Shown here piece by piece: positions 21,635 to 29,356 of a stretch of 64,000 nucleotides of DNA. Source of the stretch: Chloroflexota bacterium (GTDB taxonomy: Bacteria > Chloroflexota > Dehalococcoidia > CAUJGQ01); assembly GCA_963170165.1 (NCBI GenBank), contig CAUJGQ010000044.1:1-64000 (forward strand), read 5' to 3'. Each line of letters starts with the position of its first letter. Within the stretch, counting starts at the first letter, position 1. A model generated the notes under the pieces. The model ran no database searches. It was not told the DNA's origin and saw only the letters and a list, made by a program, of their open reading frames with translations. Position numbers and translations under genes: made by a program.

Positions 21635-22174
21635 TCACACGGTGCGACGGGCGAGGTGGCGGGCGTAAAGCAGCAGCCCCACCTGAGACTTGGCGTCCTG
21701 AATGCGACCGTCGTCAATCGCCGCCAATGCGTCATCCAGCGCCATGGCGGCCACCTCGATGTTCTCGTCCTCGTCCCCCGGCAGGCGGCTCTCCTGCAAC
21801 CCTTCAGCCAGATAGACGTGGATGTACTCCGTGCAATAGCCGGGCGCCACCCAGAAGCCCGCTAGACGGGTGATGGTGGTCGCGCGGTGACCAACCTCTT
21901 CCTGCAACTCACGCTGCATCGCCGCTTCCGGATCTTCGGCGTCATCGGTGCTGCCCGCCGGTAGTTCCAGCAGCACACCGGCAACCGGCACACGCCACTG
22001 CCGGACGAGCAGGATGCGACCATCGGCGGCCACGGGCAGCATCACCACCGCCGGGTTGTGCTCCACGACCTCGCGCAAGGCCGTGTGCCCGCCCGGCATC
22101 CGCACCGTATCGATCCGCAGATTGACGACCTTGCCCTCGTACACCCGCTGCTGCGCAATCACCTGCTCTTCCAC
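21635..22174 (-). CDS. Nudix hydrolase, ADP-ribose pyrophosphatase-like
   Basis: 179 residues from a GTG at 22174, nine bases after GGGAGG; the longer ORF is rejected. The opening IAQQRVYEGKVVNLRIDTV and a perfect Nudix box, GSTDDAEDPEAAMQRELQEEVG, match the ADP-ribose/nucleoside-diphosphate-sugar pyrophosphatase group. These enzymes cleave ADP-ribose into AMP and ribose-5-phosphate with Mg2+. The WVAPGYCTEYIHVYLA segment after the box is typical of that group. It stands alone between the sdh operon and a GNAT gene. Confidence 0.88.
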   Translation of the reverse strand: MEEQVIAQQRVYEGKVVNLRIDTVRMPGGHTALREVVEHNPAVVMLPVAADGRILLVRQWRVPVAGVLLELPAGSTDDAEDPEAAMQRELQEEVGHRATTITRLAGFWVAPGYCTEYIHVYLAEGLQESRLPGDEDENIEVAAMALDDALAAIDDGRIQDAKSQVGLLLYARHLARRTV

Positions 22175-22314
22175 CCCTTGCACCCTCCCTTCGCAAACCA
22201 TGCACGCGGCACGGTGGGCCATCGGCGGTGTCTCGTCAGCGCTCACCCACAACAGCACCGCCTCGCTGGCGTGAGGGTAGGTCGGAAGTGCTGGAGGTGT
22301 CGAGGTGCGCGCGC

Positions 22315-23022
22315 TCAGGTGAGGTGCAGCAGGCTGGCAAACTGCCGCAGTCCAAGCCGCGCGGCAACCCGCTGCGAAGCAACGTTGTCCCAGGAGGTAC
22401 TGTAGATCGGCGTGAGCCCGAGGTCGCGCACGGCCACGGCCCATTGTGCAGTCGCAGCGGCGGCGAATCCCCGTCCCCGCCAGGCGGGATGTGTCTCCAC
22501 ACCTGCCTCCATGGCCTGCTGCCCGTGCCGTGCCACCGCACAGATGGAGACGGCGGCGCCATCAACCACCACCGCAGCGAACGGCTGCCGCGTCGCCAGG
22601 TCTTCCGTCCAATCAGGCATCAAGCGGTTGACCAGCGACGTATCGTCCGGCCGCAGCAGGATAGCGGGTGAACGGCCCAACGACGCCTCCGGAACGACAA
22701 ATGATGGACCATGCCAGAAGGCAGCGATCGCCCCGTGTGGCTCGACAGCAGCCCGTGCAGCGGCGATAGCATCTGATGCCATGGGATCAAGGGGCGTCCC
22801 CGTCGCCTGTGCCGCGAGCCCTCGCGCTGCCGCCTCGGCCGCGTGCACCGGCAGGTCAGCGCGCCGCCACCAGCAGCTACCGTCGCGCGTACTACCCCAG
22901 CAGAAGCGCGGCGCCGGCCCACCGCCCGGTTGGTTGACACGTAGCAGCAATCCCGTGTCATCCAGCACGAACAGCGTTGCGACCTCGACGGCCAGCAATT
23001 CCGTATCGGTCATCGGCGTCAT
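22315..23022 (-). CDS. GNAT family acetyltransferase
   Basis: 235 residues. The C-terminal half has the GNAT core: TLxV-like strand AGVETHPAWRGRGFAAAATAQW (acetyl-CoA loop) followed by IYSTSWDNVASQRVAARLGL, the motif A/B pair typical of this fold. The N-terminal half (about 1-130) is not GNAT and is unassigned; it may be a substrate or dimer domain. Two ATG codons are close together (MTPMTDTE) and the second has a better-spaced GGATG. Substrate unknown. Confidence 0.8.
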   Translation of the reverse strand: MTPMTDTELLAVEVATLFVLDDTGLLLRVNQPGGGPAPRFCWGSTRDGSCWWRRADLPVHAAEAAARGLAAQATGTPLDPMASDAIAAARAAVEPHGAIAAFWHGPSFVVPEASLGRSPAILLRPDDTSLVNRLMPDWTEDLATRQPFAAVVVDGAAVSICAVARHGQQAMEAGVETHPAWRGRGFAAAATAQWAVAVRDLGLTPIYSTSWDNVASQRVAARLGLRQFASLLHLT

Positions 23023-23061
23023 CCAGCACTTTGTTGGAGGGGTGCTGCCGCTACCGCGCGA

Positions 23062-24075
23062 CTACTGGTAGACGATGAACACCGGCGCCGGCTCCAGCCG
23101 CATCACTTCGAGTTCGGTCATGAGCCGCTCAGAGGCGGCATCCTGCCGGTAGAACAACTTGATGCCGGCCCGTTGCACACCATCATCACGGATCACCGCA
23201 TTCCATGAGCCGAGCTTTGTGGATGGCGGGCCGAAGCCGTCCGCATTGATGATGACGTCCATCCTTTCGAAGCGCGTGATCGCGCCCTTGTTCGTGATCA
23301 TATCGTGCCTGAACTGGTGGACGACGATCAGCTTCTCCGGCAGATGGTGTTCCTGCTGGAAGGCCCGCACGATCTCCTGCGCTCGATTGATGTCCGCGCC
23401 GTCCAGGTGGCCGATGTGCTGGAGCGGAAATTGGTCCGGCCCCCAGGCGAACTCTGGATCCAGCGCCAGATGCACATGTGGTTCCAGCAGGTACGGCAGC
23501 ACAAGCGGAATCTCCCGCTCAACGTTGCTGCGCCCGAACTGGATATCCAGGAACAGCAGCAACCCCTCCCGCCGCGTGATCTCAATCCACTCGCGGATCA
23601 ACTCGTCGCTCATGCGCAGCAGATACAGGCCGTCACGGCCGGCATCCGCCTGCGCCACCGCATACACCAGGTCAACCGCGCCAACGACGGTGCGGTCTGG
23701 TGACAGCTCCTGGTACGCCGCCGCCTGGGCACGTAGCCGCCGGATCACCTCCTCCGGCGAGTGTTCACCCAGGATGCCCATCAGCGAGGTGAGCGGGTTC
23801 CCGTAGTAAGCGACGACACGATGCTCGTCGAGAAACGGAACAGGGGTAGGTGATGGCGTTGGGGAAGGTGTGGCAGGAGCCGGCGTCGGTGATGGCTCCT
23901 GTGCCGGGGCCGGTGATGCGGGCGCATCCGGCTCAGCGGTGCGTTGCACAAGCACGCCGTCGCCGGGCGCGGGCTTGCCGGCCAGCGGCAGGCCCAGTGC
24001 GCCGGCTGAACCCAGCGCCGCGACGCCGATCAATAACAGCCGCATTCGCACAGCCCAGCGCATGAGTACCTGCAT
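23062..24075 (-). CDS. Secreted protein with probable TIM-barrel-like domain, function unknown
   Basis: 337 residues starting at the ATG at 24075 (AAGGAA upstream). A signal peptide (about 1-30) is followed by a Pro/Ser/Thr/Ala-rich linker (about 45-75, PSPTPAPATPSPTP) and then a 260-residue domain. Regular hydrophobic strands that end in charged residues recur: VVAYYGN, LLLFLDIQFGRS, HLALDPEFAWG, LIVVHQF, DVIINADGFG, GIKLFYRQD. This looks like an eight-strand alpha/beta barrel of glycoside-hydrolase type, with Asp and Glu at strand ends, but I cannot name a family. The gene is single, with no operon partner. Confidence 0.65.
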   Translation of the reverse strand: MQVLMRWAVRMRLLLIGVAALGSAGALGLPLAGKPAPGDGVLVQRTAEPDAPASPAPAQEPSPTPAPATPSPTPSPTPVPFLDEHRVVAYYGNPLTSLMGILGEHSPEEVIRRLRAQAAAYQELSPDRTVVGAVDLVYAVAQADAGRDGLYLLRMSDELIREWIEITRREGLLLFLDIQFGRSNVEREIPLVLPYLLEPHVHLALDPEFAWGPDQFPLQHIGHLDGADINRAQEIVRAFQQEHHLPEKLIVVHQFRHDMITNKGAITRFERMDVIINADGFGPPSTKLGSWNAVIRDDGVQRAGIKLFYRQDAASERLMTELEVMRLEPAPVFIVYQ

Positions 24076-24263
24076 CGGACCATTCCTTGCTGCGGGGACC
24101 ACGCGCTGTCTTGGCCCTGCGCATCCCGTTTGTGCGGGGCGGGGCGGGCATCGCATGCGCGGTGAGTCGGGGGGAGGTATCCGGATGCTACGGGCGCCGC
24201 CGGGGGACCGTCAATCGACTGGCGGCACGGTGAACGGCGCTTCCCGCTCCCGTCCGCCCAGCC

Positions 24264-24269
24264 TATACT
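24264..24269 (+). promoter_or_regulatory. Possible -10 element of the DRTGG gene
   Basis: TATACT, 72 bases before the ATG. Seventeen bases upstream the -35 region reads TTCCCG, which is weak. The rest of 24076-24341 holds no coding sequence I can support. Confidence 0.25.
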
Positions 24270-24341
24270 TTTGCTGTACCTTCTTGTTCCGCATGTCACG
24301 AACGGCCGCCGGCGATGGCGTCCAGACGGGGGTGCCGCTGC

Positions 24342-25286
24342 ATGATCACGCTGTTGTTTCTGTCGCCGGCCGCGCGTGCCGGAAAGACCGGTGTGGTATC
24401 CGCGTTGGCGCTGCGCCTCGCGTACCAGGGTAGGCGCGTTCTGGCGCTGCGACTTGGCGATGCAGGTGATGCCGCGGCCACCGCCGATGCCCGCGTCATG
24501 GCCACGCTGCCCTTTGCCCGCGGCCGCGGCGGAGCCCCGGTTTCGGTCAATGGCATCGCCGGTGTGATTGAGGCGGGTGGGCGGCCTGTGGAAGTACTGC
24601 TGTTGGAGGCCGAGGCCGGGGCCGGGACACAGGACGCGGCAGAAACATTGGATGCCCGCGTCGTCCTTGTTGGCCGCGGCAGCGACGCCGGTGAGGCGTT
24701 GCAGCGGGCCGCCGCGGCGCTCGGTCCGCGCTTGAGCGGCGTGGTGGTGACCGGTGTGCCGGAGCGCAAGCTGGCGGGCACGCGCGAATCCCTGATTGGG
24801 GCCGGTCTCCCCGTGCTGGCGGTGGTGCCGGAGGACCGGACGCTCTACGCCCCCAGTGTCGGCGCCATCATCGAGGCACTGGACGCCGAAGTGATCCTCG
24901 GTGACCCAGACGACGGCCAGGTGATCGAGCACCTGCTCGTCAACCCGGTGACGGTGGACCCTGGTCAGCCGTATTACGCCCGCCGCCGCGGTAAGGCCGT
25001 TATCACCCGCGCCGATAAGACCGACCTGCAGCTGGCTGCGCTGCAAACACAGACAGATCTGCTCATCCTCACCGGCGGCACGCCGCCATCGCCCTACACC
25101 ATCGACCGCGCGGCGGGGGAAGAAGTGCCCCTGCTGCTGACGCGTGGCAACACCCGTGAGACTGTCGCCCGGCTGGAAGACATCTTCACACGCAGCCGGT
25201 TCTCCGGTGAGCAGAAGTTAGAGCGGATGGGCGCGCTGCTGGAGCAGTATGGGGACAGCCAAGCCATCGCCGGGCTCACAAGCTGA
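24342..25286 (+). CDS. BioD-like/DRTGG-domain protein
   Basis: 314 residues from the ATG at 24342. The N-terminal part (about 1-200) is a P-loop dethiobiotin-synthetase-like domain beginning ITLLFLSPAARAGKTGVVSALAL (a shortened Walker A, ARAGKT), and the C-terminal part (about 205-314) is the DRTGG domain with KAVITRADKTDLQLAALQT and TDLLILTGG. The combination matches the N-terminal region of some phosphotransacetylases without the catalytic Pta domain, so it is probably a sensor or regulator of acetate or coenzyme A metabolism. Function is inferred from the family only. Confidence 0.75.
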   Translation: MITLLFLSPAARAGKTGVVSALALRLAYQGRRVLALRLGDAGDAAATADARVMATLPFARGRGGAPVSVNGIAGVIEAGGRPVEVLLLEAEAGAGTQDAAETLDARVVLVGRGSDAGEALQRAAAALGPRLSGVVVTGVPERKLAGTRESLIGAGLPVLAVVPEDRTLYAPSVGAIIEALDAEVILGDPDDGQVIEHLLVNPVTVDPGQPYYARRRGKAVITRADKTDLQLAALQTQTDLLILTGGTPPSPYTIDRAAGEEVPLLLTRGNTRETVARLEDIFTRSRFSGEQKLERMGALLEQYGDSQAIAGLTS

Positions 25287-25322
25287 CCCAATGGCCGCAA
25301 CGGTGCAGCGGGCGTGGCGTGG

Positions 25323-25943
25323 CTAGACTGGGTCCGCAGCTTCCGTGTCACTGCGGGCGCCGCCGAACGCCTTGTTCGGCCGCTGACCTGCAGAGCGTGC
25401 CGGCCGGCGCAGCGTGACGGCCTCCAGCGACTCGGCGGGGGCGTTTGCCGGACGCGATGGTTGTGCCTGCTGGCGCCGCGCCCGGCCGCAGTACGGGCAC
25501 GCCGACCACGAATAGCTCAGCGGCCGCGCGCAGGCCGCGCACGGCTCTTTGAGCTGGGTCTGGCACACCGGACAGATGATGAAGTCCTCCGCCACACGCC
25601 GCCGGCAGCTGGGGCACGCCTTTAGATCCTCCAGCTCCTGGAGCAACGCCTCCTCCTCCAGCGTGCGCGCGTACGCCTCAGTGAGGGTTTCCTTTGGGCG
25701 GCCGATCAGGTAGATCCACAAGCCGGGCAGGCTGAACACCATCACCACGAACACCGCCGCCACCTGGAGAAACGGATCACGGGTGCGGGCGCGGATATCG
25801 CGGTAGGTCCACCACACCATCAGCACCCAGAGCACGAGCAGGTAGGTGATCAGCGCCGCCAGTACGACCTTGACCGAGTTCTGCCAGCTACCGCCGGGCC
25901 ATGCGATCAGCAGCCGGCCGGTCAGCCCTTGAAGCGCGTCCAT
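25323..25943 (-). CDS. Membrane protein with two C-terminal zinc ribbons
   Basis: 206 residues from ATG at 25943 (GAGGTAG upstream). Two hydrophobic segments (about 25-47 and 60-80) precede an acidic stretch and two Cys pairs, CPSC/CPVC and CAAC/CPYC, forming two treble-clef or rubredoxin-like zinc ribbons in the cytoplasm. The tail is Pro/Ala/Arg-rich and probably disordered. Proteins of this make are common in Chloroflexota and Actinobacteria, and their role is unknown. It is convergent with the DRTGG gene, 36 bases away. Confidence 0.7.
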   Translation of the reverse strand: MDALQGLTGRLLIAWPGGSWQNSVKVVLAALITYLLVLWVLMVWWTYRDIRARTRDPFLQVAAVFVVMVFSLPGLWIYLIGRPKETLTEAYARTLEEEALLQELEDLKACPSCRRRVAEDFIICPVCQTQLKEPCAACARPLSYSWSACPYCGRARRQQAQPSRPANAPAESLEAVTLRRPARSAGQRPNKAFGGARSDTEAADPV

Positions 25944-26100
25944 GACTACCTCGCATGCAGCGTACCCGCCGCACGCACCCCCCAACCTAAGCGCCCGAAG
26001 TATATCACACGAATGTAATCCCTCTGTCACCCGATCAGCCGGTAGCGCGAGCCTACAGTAGTACCCGCTGCATGCCGCCTCACCTGCCGGTGGCGCCGCC

Positions 26101-26106
26101 TATACT
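26101..26106 (+). promoter_or_regulatory. Probable -10 element giving a leaderless tgt transcript
   Basis: TATACT lies six bases before the tgt ATG, so the expected start of transcription coincides with the start codon. No Shine-Dalgarno site is present. The -35 region is weak (CCTCAC). Confidence 0.5.
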
Positions 26107-26112
26107 GACTCC

Positions 26113-27282
26113 ATGCTCCAATTCACTCTCGACACGACCGACGGCGCGGCACGGGCCGGACGGTTCGAGACGGTACATGGGCCGGTGCTCACTCCGGCAT
26201 TCATGCCGGTTGGCACGCAGGCGACCGTCAAGTCACTCGCGCCGGCCGATGTCCGCGCCACCGGCGCCCAGATCCTCCTGTGCAACGCCTATCATCTGAT
26301 GCTGCGTCCCGGCGCCGCCCTTGTCGCTCGCCACGGCGGCCTGCACCGGTTCATGAACTGGGACGGGCCAATTCTCACGGACAGCGGTGGCTTCCAGGTG
26401 TTTTCGCTGGGCCACATGCGCAAGGTGTCCGCCGGCGGCGTGACCTTTCGCTCCCACCTGGACGGCAGCCGTCACGAGCTCACACCCGAACGGGCGATGG
26501 CGGTGCAGGCAGCGCTAGGCGCCGATGTCATCATGGCGTTCGATGAGTGCCCGCCGGCCGGGGCCACCCGTGATCATGCGACTGCCGCTACCGAGCGAAC
26601 CCACCGCTGGCTGGAGCGCTGCATCGCCGCCCATCACACCGAACAGGCGCTGTTCGGCATCTGTCAGGGTGGCATGTTCGCCGATCTGCGCGCCGCCTCG
26701 GCGGCATTCCTCGCCGCGCAGGATGTGGCCGGCTGCGCCATCGGCGGCCTCAGTGTCGGCGAGACTAAGTCGACGACGTGGGAGATGCTGGATGCCAGTG
26801 TCGGTCCGCTCCCCCAGCACAAGCCGCGCTACATGATGGGGGTGGGCTCTCCTGAGGATTTGATCGAGGCGGTGAAGCGTGGGGTAGATATGTTCGACTG
26901 CGTGCTGCCGACGCGGTTGGCGCGCAATGGCGCACTGTTCACGCCGGACGGCCGCGCGAATCTCCGCAACGCTCGCTGGGCGGAGGAGCTTGGCCCGGTG
27001 GACCCGGCCTGCGACTGCGCCACTTGCATGGACTACTCGGCGGCGTATCTGCGTCACCTGTTCGTCGCTGAGGAGCTGCTGGCCTACCGGCTGGCCAGCC
27101 AGCACAACATCCGTTTTCTGGTGCGGCTGATGGAGCGGGCGCGCGCTGCCATCATCGAGCAGCGATTCGAGGCGTTCGCCGCCGCTTTTTTGGCCCGCTA
27201 CCGGCCGGCCGATGAATCCGCTCGGATGACCCAGCGGGCAAAGTGGCTGGCGCGCGGGACGGCCGGTGGCGCAGGTGCGTGA
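26113..27282 (+). CDS. tgt: tRNA-guanine transglycosylase
   Basis: 389 residues with the bacterial Tgt domains: TPAFMPVGTQATVKSL, LTDSGGFQVFSLG (catalytic Asp of the active-site loop), IGGLSVGE and the zinc site CDCATCMDYSAAYLRHLF. It exchanges guanine-34 for preQ1 in tRNAs with GUN anticodons, the first tRNA step of queuosine synthesis. The usual FDCVMPTRNARNG loop reads FDCVLPTRLARNG here, with Leu replacing Asn, a substitution near the base-exchange Asp. No queA or queG gene is adjacent. A leaderless start is likely. Confidence 0.93.
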   Translation: MLQFTLDTTDGAARAGRFETVHGPVLTPAFMPVGTQATVKSLAPADVRATGAQILLCNAYHLMLRPGAALVARHGGLHRFMNWDGPILTDSGGFQVFSLGHMRKVSAGGVTFRSHLDGSRHELTPERAMAVQAALGADVIMAFDECPPAGATRDHATAATERTHRWLERCIAAHHTEQALFGICQGGMFADLRAASAAFLAAQDVAGCAIGGLSVGETKSTTWEMLDASVGPLPQHKPRYMMGVGSPEDLIEAVKRGVDMFDCVLPTRLARNGALFTPDGRANLRNARWAEELGPVDPACDCATCMDYSAAYLRHLFVAEELLAYRLASQHNIRFLVRLMERARAAIIEQRFEAFAAAFLARYRPADESARMTQRAKWLARGTAGGAGA

Positions 27283-27334
27283 CGGTACGTCCGCCGCCGG
27301 TATCAGTGCAAGCATGCTACGGAGGCTGCGGGCC

Positions 27335-27631
27335 ATGGTGGCTGATCCCCGCGTACAACGGCAACGGCTTGAGATTCGGGTGTTTGGCATGGTTCAAGGC
27401 GTGGGCTTCCGGGCCTTCGCTCGCCACCACGCTTCGGCGCTGGGCCTGGCGGGCCACGCCCGTAATCTCCCCGATGGCAGCGTCGAGGTGATCGCCGAAG
27501 GACCGCGCATCGCGCTGGAGGAATTGCTACGCAACGTGGAGCTGGGGCCTCGGCTCGCCGCCATCGAGCGCTGCGAGGTAAGCTGGCAGCCGCACACCGG
27601 TGACACGAGCTGGTTTTCGGTCGAACGCTGA
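27335..27631 (+). CDS. acyP: Acylphosphatase
   Basis: 98 residues starting at the ATG at 27335, nine bases after GGAGG; longer alternatives overlap tgt. The acylphosphatase signature VFGMVQGVGFRAFARHHA holds the catalytic Arg, and GHARNLPDGSVEVIAEG carries the catalytic Asn. It hydrolyses carboxyl-phosphate bonds such as acetyl phosphate. The gene ends 17 bases before the convergent moeA stop. Its position after tgt is not known to be functional. Confidence 0.85.
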   Translation: MVADPRVQRQRLEIRVFGMVQGVGFRAFARHHASALGLAGHARNLPDGSVEVIAEGPRIALEELLRNVELGPRLAAIERCEVSWQPHTGDTSWFSVER

Positions 27632-27648
27632 CCGCCGTCCTTCGCCGG

Positions 27649-28920
27649 TTACTCCCAGTCCAGCATCATCACGGTGATCTCGTCACCCGGCTGGACGTCG
27701 GGGCTGCCTTCAGAGACCACGGCGAGGCCATTGGCGCGGGCCAGCGCGGTGAGCACGCCGGAACTCTGCGAACCGCTGAGGCTGGCGACATAGCGGCCCT
27801 CCTCGAGCGTGACGGTGCAGCGGGCGAAGAAGCGGCGGCTATCGGTCATACGAAGCCGGTCGCGCGTGATCGCACGCACCACCGGCCGGTCAATCAGCGG
27901 CGCGCCCATCATCTTTTGCATGGCGGGGCGGCCAAACAGCTCGAAGGTGATGGCGGAGCTCACCGGATTACCAGGCAAGCCCAAGTGGGGCACTTGCCGG
28001 CCATCCGGAGCCCGAAACGCGCCGAAGGCCAGCGGCTTGCCCGGGCGCATGTTCACCGTCCAGAAGTCGACTTCGCCTTCCCGGCGCAGTACTTCTTTGA
28101 CGACATCGAAGTCCCCGCGCGATACACCGGCGGATGTGACGAGCATGTCAGCGCTCAGCCCCTCGTGCACCTTGGCCGTCATGTCCTCAATGGTGTCGCG
28201 GGCGATGCCGAGCAGACGAGGGATACCGCCAAAGCGCTGCACCTGCGCCGCCACGGTGTAGGCGTTGGAGTCGTGGATCTGACCCGGCTGCAGCGGTTGA
28301 CCGGGCGGCACGATCTCATCACCTGTGGAAAGAATCGCCACGACGGGGCGGCGGATGACGGGCACTTGCGCCATCCCCAGCGAGGCAAGCACACCCAAGT
28401 GTGCGGGTCGCAGCACCGTGCCGCGCGGGACGATCTCGGCGCCGGCGCGCACGTCTTCCCCCGCACGGCGAATGTTTGCTCCCAACCCAGCAGCTTTGAA
28501 GATCCGCACCAGGCTTTCGACGTGGCCGACCTTACTGGGGGCAGCACGGCCCGTCTCGTCTGTCTCCTCGAACGGCACAACGGCGTCGGCGCCGGCCGGC
28601 ATCGGCGCACCGGTCATGATCCGGACGGCGCAGCCAGGCTCGACACGGCCGTCGTAGACGTAGCCTGCGGCCAGCTCGCCGGTAACCCGCAGCTGCACCG
28701 GCGTGTCCTCCGTGGCGCCAGCCGTGTCGGCAGCACGCACGGCGTAGCCATCCATCGCCGTGTTATCCAGCGGAGGAATGTTGAACGAGGCAACCGCACT
28801 GGCTGCCAGCGTCTGGCCGGCGACCTCCAGCAACGGCCGGCGCTCTGGCGCCAGTTCAGATACATACGTAAGGATGCGCCGGCGCGCCTCCTCCACCGAG
28901 ATCATGGACATCCCAGTCAT
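27649..28920 (-). CDS. moeA: Molybdopterin molybdenumtransferase
   Basis: 423 residues with the MoeA domain order: N-terminal LDNTAMDGYAVRAADT, the PEGCAVRIMTGAPMPAGADAVVPFE barrel, the MoaB/MogA-like core with ILSTGDEIVPPG and TSAGVSRGDFDVVKEVL, and LPGNPVSSAITFELF near the C-terminus. It inserts molybdate into adenylylated molybdopterin in the last step of Mo-cofactor synthesis. In the core the usual TSGGVSVGD reads TSAGVSRGD. It follows the RAM-domain gene by 40 bases on the same strand. No other moa/mob gene is visible in the window. Confidence 0.93.
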   Translation of the reverse strand: MTGMSMISVEEARRRILTYVSELAPERRPLLEVAGQTLAASAVASFNIPPLDNTAMDGYAVRAADTAGATEDTPVQLRVTGELAAGYVYDGRVEPGCAVRIMTGAPMPAGADAVVPFEETDETGRAAPSKVGHVESLVRIFKAAGLGANIRRAGEDVRAGAEIVPRGTVLRPAHLGVLASLGMAQVPVIRRPVVAILSTGDEIVPPGQPLQPGQIHDSNAYTVAAQVQRFGGIPRLLGIARDTIEDMTAKVHEGLSADMLVTSAGVSRGDFDVVKEVLRREGEVDFWTVNMRPGKPLAFGAFRAPDGRQVPHLGLPGNPVSSAITFELFGRPAMQKMMGAPLIDRPVVRAITRDRLRMTDSRRFFARCTVTLEEGRYVASLSGSQSSGVLTALARANGLAVVSEGSPDVQPGDEITVMMLDWE

Positions 28921-28960
28921 ATCGTTCCCAATGATTGCAGCCTGATCCGCGCCTGGCGCT

Positions 28961-29212
28961 TTACCCCAGCCGCACTGCCAGACAGGTAGTGGTGCGCTTG
29001 ACGCCGCCGATGCTCTGGATACCGTCAGTGATGCAGTTGCCCAACCGGTCCAGGTCGTCGGCCTCCAGTTGCACGATCACATCGAACGGCCCGGTGACGG
29101 TGTCAACGGCCAGTACGCGCGCGTCCTTGTGGTTGAGGTGCTGCATCGACTCGCCGACCGCCTTGGCGCTACCAACCTCGGTCTCGATCAGAACATACCC
29201 GCGGATTGCCAT
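28961..29212 (-). CDS. Stand-alone RAM/Lrp-AsnC ligand-binding domain protein
   Basis: 83 residues from ATG 29212 (GGAGCG upstream). The whole protein is one alpha/beta RAM sandwich: AIRGYVLIETEVGSAKAVGES, VLAVDTVTGPFDVIVQLEADD, IQSIGGVKRTTTCLAVRLG. It lacks the DNA-binding helix-turn-helix of full Lrp proteins. Such single-domain proteins bind amino acids and oligomerise, and some associate with Lrp. It probably co-transcribes with moeA, and the minus-strand upstream sequence has TTTCAG, 17 bases, TAAGAT as a possible promoter. Confidence 0.8.
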   Translation of the reverse strand: MAIRGYVLIETEVGSAKAVGESMQHLNHKDARVLAVDTVTGPFDVIVQLEADDLDRLGNCITDGIQSIGGVKRTTTCLAVRLG

Positions 29213-29328
29213 GGACGTGCGCTCCTTTGTGTGCGTTCTGTGCGCCATCTTACGTGAGCCGGTTGTAGACTGAAACCTGATACGCATCACTATGTCGCGC
29301 TGAGGCTGCCTGGGAGGTTCGGCCTCGA

Positions 29329-29334
29329 TATAAT
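29329..29334 (+). promoter_or_regulatory. Probable -10 element of tig
   Basis: A perfect TATAAT lies 23 bases before the TTG start of trigger factor. The -35 region is weak (CTGCCT at 17-base spacing). Confidence 0.45.
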
Positions 29335-29356
29335 GCAGGCCGGAGGCAACAGATCC

